Part shown: piece by piece, positions 60,452 to 64,000 of the stretch
How the letters are laid out: each line of letters opens with the position of its first letter
How positions within the stretch are numbered: position 1 is the stretch's first letter
DNA from: Clostridiales bacterium
GTDB taxonomy: Bacteria; Bacillota; Clostridia; Christensenellales; Borkfalkiaceae
Assembly (NCBI GenBank): GCA_015069495.1
Contig: SVIN01000001.1
Span: 45,711-109,710 of the forward strand
Length of the DNA: 64,000 nucleotides
Direction: 5' to 3'
The notes under the pieces: model-generated
Told to the model about the DNA's origin: nothing
Databases searched by the model: none
What the model saw: only the letters and a program-made list of their open reading frames with translations
Position numbers and translations under genes: made by a program

Positions 60452-61906
60452 TTATAAAATCGCTTTTCCGCTTAAAAAACTGTCAAAAAATCCCCCGACG
60501 TCCAATCCCGTCTTTTCAAAACTCCCAATCAAATCTCCCGCCGTCGCATTTTTGAATTGACAACGGCTGTAATATTTCCGCAACGCACTCACCATTTTTT
60601 GTTCCCCAACACTCTTCCGCATCGTATCCCACATAATCACCGCCTTGTCGTAGGAGATACATTTATACTCGTAATCGCTGAGAAAATCCTTCAAGTTCCG
60701 TGTCATACGAGTATCCGCCCGACCCAAAACACTGCCGTACACGTCGTAGAATGAACGGTATTCCGCCACCGCTTCCTTCACCAAATTTTCCCGCGTGAAT
60801 CCATACTTTTCGTATTCCTCAAAAAACATAATTGTAGAGTATTCCGCCAGCCCCTCGTCCTGCCACGCGTTTTCGATTTGGTCGCTTCCCACCACACCGT
60901 ACCACCATTGGTGCGCCGTTTCATGCGCCACAACCCGCGCCTTACCACCCTCGTCTAAACCGTCTGAAATGAACGCCAAACAAGGGTATTCCATCCCCCC
61001 GTAACAAAACCCCGTCTGCGCCACCGCATAATTGCCGTAAGGGTACTTGCCAAAAGTTTTTTCGTAGAAAGTAAAACTTTCACGAATCAAATCCAAGGTC
61101 TTCGTAGGCGTTTCGTCGTCATAGTAGTAATACGCAAGGGTCGTATCCCCATGTTTCGTGGTCGTTACGCGAAAGTTTTCCGACAACACCAAGGCAAAAT
61201 CCCGCACGTTCATCGCATACATGGTATGCACCTTTTTACTTTCCAAGCTTCTTTCTTGTACAATTTCCCCCGTGGTTGCAACCACGTATTCTTTCGGCGC
61301 GGTGAGCGTCACTTTGTATTCCGCGCAATCGCTGTAAAAGGGATCGCCGTCCGAATAATACACCGTTTCCATAAATCCGCCGTCTTTTATCCCGCACAAT
61401 ATCGGAAAAAAGTTACCAAGGTTAACGGTATGTTCCGTCACCCCCGTACGGTGATTGACCTGCGCCAATTTTGTCATAAATCCAATATCCAAAACCACTT
61501 TATCCCCAGGAAACAGCGAACGTTCGAGGTATGCGTACAAAATATTTTCATCTTCGCCCAACACTTCCCAATTTTTCGACCCGTGTACGCTGGAAATCAC
61601 CATTTCCCCGTAACTTTCACCAGCATAATACGCCGAAGCTTTATAGGCGGTAGAAATGGGAGAATACAGCGCGTCCTGACGATAGGCATTGGGATACAAC
61701 TGAAATTTCAACACGGAAATCTCGTTGTCCGTACCATTCTCAAAGGTCACCTTTGTTGTCCCTGTCAAAGTGCGGTTTTCAGGAATATATTCAGCGGTAA
61801 TCTCATACCTGGTATACCCGTTTTCTTGATTTTTACACCCCGACACCACAAACGCCGACCATGCGGTACACACCAAAATTAATATCCAACCCAAAATTCG
61901 TTTCAT
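60452..61906 (-). CDS. M1-family metallopeptidase lipoprotein
   Basis: A 484-residue exported aminopeptidase-like enzyme. Signal peptide MKRILGWILILVCTAWSAFV with lipobox VSGC (Cys24). A beta-sandwich (TLTGTTKVTFENGT) precedes the zinc site HETAH at 328-332 with the third ligand E351 in DEGLAEY (spacing of 18). The GAMEN motif of classical M1 enzymes appears as YGGMEYP. It is shorter than classical M1 aminopeptidases, lacking the C-terminal ERAP-like domain. A sigma-E-like promoter suggests expression in the mother cell. AGGAGG precedes the ATG. Confidence 0.9.
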   Translation of the reverse strand: MKRILGWILILVCTAWSAFVVSGCKNQENGYTRYEITAEYIPENRTLTGTTKVTFENGTDNEISVLKFQLYPNAYRQDALYSPISTAYKASAYYAGESYGEMVISSVHGSKNWEVLGEDENILYAYLERSLFPGDKVVLDIGFMTKLAQVNHRTGVTEHTVNLGNFFPILCGIKDGGFMETVYYSDGDPFYSDCAEYKVTLTAPKEYVVATTGEIVQERSLESKKVHTMYAMNVRDFALVLSENFRVTTTKHGDTTLAYYYYDDETPTKTLDLIRESFTFYEKTFGKYPYGNYAVAQTGFCYGGMEYPCLAFISDGLDEGGKARVVAHETAHQWWYGVVGSDQIENAWQDEGLAEYSTIMFFEEYEKYGFTRENLVKEAVAEYRSFYDVYGSVLGRADTRMTRNLKDFLSDYEYKCISYDKAVIMWDTMRKSVGEQKMVSALRKYYSRCQFKNATAGDLIGSFEKTGLDVGGFFDSFLSGKAIL

Positions 61907-61931
61907 ACCCTATCCTCCTATTCTGCATAGT

Positions 61932-61960
61932 ATTGTATGCGCCAAGAGGAAACAGTATGC
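61932..61960 (-). promoter_or_regulatory. Possible sigma-E promoter of the M1 peptidase gene
   Basis: On the minus strand GCATACT, a 14-nt spacer and CATACAAT, matching the mother-cell sigma-E consensus in both boxes and in spacing. Confidence 0.5.
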
Positions 61961-61991
61961 AAAAAAAGCAACCCCTTTCGAGGTTGCTTTT
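61961..61991 (-). terminator. grpE terminator
   Basis: AAAAGCAACC and GGTTGCTTTT pair on the minus strand and further T residues follow, 16 bp after the stop. Confidence 0.85.
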
Positions 61992-62007
61992 CACCTTTTA
62001 CAATGTG

Positions 62008-62529
62008 TTACTGTGTAACGATAACCTGCGCGTAGCGCAATACTTTATCGCCTTTCTTATAGCCCTTTACGTAGACCTGTTTCACCAAGCCCGCTTCTTC
62101 GCCGTCCGCGCAAGGCATCGCCATAATCGCTTCCATCGTATCCGCGTTAAAAGGTTGACCTACGGGGTCGATTTCCTCCACCCCTTCGCCGTCAAGCACC
62201 TTTTTGAAGGATTTAAGAACCATATCCAAACCCTGCTTGGTGCTTTCATCCGCGCAGGAAGCCATCGCGCGTTCGAGATTGTCACCGATGGGGAACAAGG
62301 ATGCAATGACGTCGTTGCGACCGTCTTGATAACGCGCAGCCGCTTGGTTTTGCATACGACGGCGGTAATTTTCATATTCAGCCGTTACCGCATACCATTT
62401 GCGGGTGCTTTCTTCCGCTTCGACAAGAGCCTTTTCCAATTCCTCTTTCTTATTTACTTTCTTTTTCTTTTCTTCTTTTGCAGGGACTTCTTCTGCAAGT
62501 TCGTTCAGCTTCAATTCTTCTTTTTCCAT
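62008..62529 (-). CDS. grpE: GrpE nucleotide exchange factor
   Basis: A 173-residue co-chaperone that releases ADP from DnaK. A charged, coiled-coil N-terminus (KEEKKKKVNKKEELEKA) leads to the conserved head (NYRRRMQNQAAARYQDG, FPIGDNLERAM, PVGQPFNADTMEAI, GYKKGDKVLRYAQVIV). ATG at 62529 follows AAGGAAC by 10 nt; the upstream GTG is too close. It follows yhbY, and no hrcA, dnaK or dnaJ is next to it, so the usual hrcA-grpE-dnaK operon is split. No CIRCE element (TTAGCACTC inverted repeat) is seen upstream. Confidence 0.95.
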   Translation of the reverse strand: MEKEELKLNELAEEVPAKEEKKKKVNKKEELEKALVEAEESTRKWYAVTAEYENYRRRMQNQAAARYQDGRNDVIASLFPIGDNLERAMASCADESTKQGLDMVLKSFKKVLDGEGVEEIDPVGQPFNADTMEAIMAMPCADGEEAGLVKQVYVKGYKKGDKVLRYAQVIVTQ

Positions 62530-62600
62530 CTTTTTCACGTTCCTTTTATGGTCTTATGTTTATTTATAAAGCAAAGAACAAGTTTTTAAACACCGATTGA

Positions 62601-62912
62601 TTAAAATTCAAGATGCGCGTATTTATCACGGCGGGAATAACGGTAGAAAATCGCCTTTCTGCCGATAACGGCAACGGGCACAGCTTCCAACAGTTCCGCA
62701 ACGTTTTCCGCAAGGTTTCTGGGATCATCGTCGGCTGTATCCAAAATGCTAACCTTAATAATTTCATGCGCATCCAAAGCATCGGACAAAGTTTTCAAAA
62801 GGTTTTCGGTGATACCGCCTTTGCCGATTTGGGTGATGGGCGAAAGATTCGCCGCAATGGATTTCAATTTACTTCTTTGTTTACTGGTAATATTTTCACT
62901 GGTTACAATCAT
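62601..62912 (-). CDS. yhbY: YhbY-family ribosome-associated RNA-binding protein
   Basis: A 103-residue CRM-domain protein associated with the 50S precursor: LTSKQRSKLKSIA-type start, PITQIGKGGITENL (the GxxG loop) and the C-terminal GRKAIFYRYS. AAAGGAAAAG precedes the ATG. Commonly encoded after obgE, as here, though 440 bp of repeats intervene. Confidence 0.93.
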   Translation of the reverse strand: MIVTSENITSKQRSKLKSIAANLSPITQIGKGGITENLLKTLSDALDAHEIIKVSILDTADDDPRNLAENVAELLEAVPVAVIGRKAIFYRYSRRDKYAHLEF

Positions 62913-62944
62913 ATTCTTTTCCTTTAATTTACTTTTTTTATCTT

Positions 62945-63240
62945 AGTGAATGCACGAAGCCAACTTCAAAGTGCGCGCTAAGACACCTTACTGCCTGCAA
63001 GCTCAGCTTGCCGCTGACGGGAGCAACGACACGCCCCACAGTGAATGCGCGAAACTGCCTATAAACACGAGCGATAAGACACCTTACTGCGTCCAACGTC
63101 AGGTTGGCCAGCGTTCCGCTGGACCTTGTATAGAGTGTTATCACTCCCTTTATATATTACTTCGCATATCACAGTGAATGCGCGTAGATATCTTCAAAGT
63201 GTGTGTTAAGACACCTTATTGCGTCCAACGTCAGGTTGGT
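62945..63240 (+). repeat. Family C elements, three copies
   Basis: Copies at about 62945-63012, 63040-63108 and 63171-63240 share AGTGAATGCRCGAA, a variable stretch, AAGACACCTTACTGC and the CCAACGTCAGGTTGG hairpin (or CAAGCTCAGCTTG in the first). Between the last two lies GCGTTCCGCTGGACCTTG, as at 60046. Confidence 0.8.
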
Positions 63241-63351
63241 TGCGAGCAAGACAAGACAAGGCGCGTTGAGCACGCTGACGGGAGCGTACAAGACCGTACG
63301 TGACCGAAGCGCGCGCAAGCGCAACGCCGTATTGCGATGTAAATGCGCCGT
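63241..63351 (-). repeat. Family B structured element B5, abutting the obgE stop codon
   Basis: AAGACAAGGCGCG, GAGCACGCTGACGGGAGC, and the central hairpin GCGTAC-AAGACC-GTACGT. Ends at the obgE stop at 63352. The gap 62913-63351 has repeats only. Confidence 0.75.
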
Positions 63352-64000
63352 TTAGGGGACGAAGTCGAATTCGACGTCACCGATGGAAACGGTATCACCC
63401 TCGACGCACCCCATCTTCACCAATGCCTTAATAACCCCGCGCAAACGCAACACTTTTTGGAAATACAACATCGAATCGGGATTGTTCAACACAACGTTAC
63501 GGCACAGCATATCCACCAAGCCCCCGACAACAACGTATACCCCTTCTTCGTCTTTGAAAATTTCAAAGTTCAAATCATCGTTCGCCTTGTATTCAAATTC
63601 CTCTTCCACAGGCATCGGCTCTACGGGCGGTAAAGTTTCCAACACACCGAAAATCCCTTCAATCAACTCCCGCGTGCCTTCACCCGACAATGCTGTGATC
63701 GGGAAAATCTTATACTTGCGCCCAAACTTTTTCTTAAACGCCTTGAGGTTATCTTCCGCACCGTAAATATCACACTTGTTACATACCACGATTTGCGGAC
63801 GGCTTGCAAGTTCCTCGCTGAACTCTTTCAATTCCTCGTTGATTTTTTTGAAATCCTCAATCGGGTCGCGCCCCTCGCAACCGGAAATATCGATCACGTG
63901 GCAAAGCATACGCGTACGTTCGATATGGCGCAAGAAATCATGCCCCAAACCCGCGCCCTGCGCAGCTCCTTCAATAAGCCCGGGGATATCCGCCGCCACG
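63352..64000 (-). CDS. obgE: Obg GTPase, C-terminal part (5' end beyond the window)
   Basis: The last 215 or so residues of an Obg/CgtA GTPase involved in 50S assembly and stress control. G3 is DIPGLIEGA, G4 is NKCD and G5 SALSGEG; the C-terminal OCT domain (KANDDLNFEIFKDEEGVYVV region to the end FDFVP) marks the Bacillota type. The N-terminal glycine-rich Obg fold and Walker A lie outside the window. It ends in element B5. Confidence 0.96.
   Translation of the reverse strand, partial: VAADIPGLIEGAAQGAGLGHDFLRHIERTRMLCHVIDISGCEGRDPIEDFKKINEELKEFSEELASRPQIVVCNKCDIYGAEDNLKAFKKKFGRKYKIFPITALSGEGTRELIEGIFGVLETLPPVEPMPVEEEFEYKANDDLNFEIFKDEEGVYVVVGGLVDMLCRNVVLNNPDSMLYFQKVLRLRGVIKALVKMGCVEGDTVSIGDVEFDFVP

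Noticed and set aside
62539..62600. CIRCE heat-shock operator upstream of grpE
   Set aside because: No TTAGCACTC-N9-GAGTGCTAA repeat is present.
1..64000. tRNA or rRNA genes
   Set aside because: No cloverleaf with GTTCRA T-arm and CCA end, and no rRNA sequence was recognised by eye; a covariance search was not possible.

Overview
The window reads like a piece of chromosome from an anaerobic, probably gut-dwelling member of the Clostridia (Bacillota). This is an inference from gene content: endospore genes (spmA, spmB, a SpoIIQ-like M23 protein and a YwmB-like protein), the rpmE/DUF1385/prmC/prfA order, dprA-topA-trmFO-hslVU, a rubrerythrin, a 2[4Fe-4S] ferredoxin, feoAB with a DtxR-type regulator, and two BspA-like leucine-rich lipoproteins. 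A member of Christensenellales or a relative would fit, but there is no rRNA here to prove it. No rRNA, tRNA, prophage, transposase or CRISPR array was found. Most genes (about 85%) lie on the minus strand, so most of the window is probably one leading strand.

Layout. 1-3.5 kb: prfA (cut by the window edge), a DUF1385-PrmC fusion, rpmE. 3.6-8.5 kb: a dehydrogenase-like gene, yfcE, a zinc-ribbon membrane protein with cardiolipin synthase, and a rubrerythrin. 8.6-13.8 kb: a very large lipoprotein, then trxA-hisS. 14.3-22.6 kb: a tightly coupled yifB-DUF1294-dprA-topA-trmFO-hslV-hslU operon. 22.7-29.6 kb: a GT-C-like membrane protein and the 1,448-residue BspA-like lipoprotein with a long structured leader. 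29.7-35.6 kb: rplS with its leader, two cation transporters and four small membrane proteins. 36.2-39.4 kb: an iron-uptake locus (dtxR-type regulator, feoA, feoB and a small Cys-rich FeoB partner). 39.8-43.3 kb: ruvC-ruvA-ruvB-queA. 43.6-46.1 kb: an orphan 53-residue peptide gene and a second BspA-like lipoprotein. 46.2-51.3 kb: ferredoxin, then metG-tatD-radical SAM-rsmA. 51.5-57.3 kb: spmAB, a sporulation pair, then prmA-rsmE-mtaB-hit. 57.8-64 kb: fucI, an FmdB-like zinc ribbon, an M1 peptidase, grpE, yhbY and the 3' part of obgE.

The intergenic DNA is the unusual part. It carries at least four repeat families: (A) arrays of short hairpins joined by a constant CAATTCACG linker; (B) a structured element of about 100-120 bp next to the stop codons of rpmE, hslU, queA, fucI and obgE, whose central hairpin shows compensatory changes; (C) a family of about 70 bp with GACACCTTA and CCAAC-CTGAC-GTTGG signatures; and (D) GC-rich perfect palindromes built on GGCGGGCGGTCGA. 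Two larger MITE-like palindromes are also present.

The best candidate for an undescribed regulatory system is the roughly 180-nt leader of the large BspA-like gene (29,353-29,536, minus strand). It contains a long nested hairpin with alternative pairings, an antiterminator arm and a terminator hairpin with a U-run immediately before the ribosome binding site, which is the layout of a riboswitch or other attenuator.
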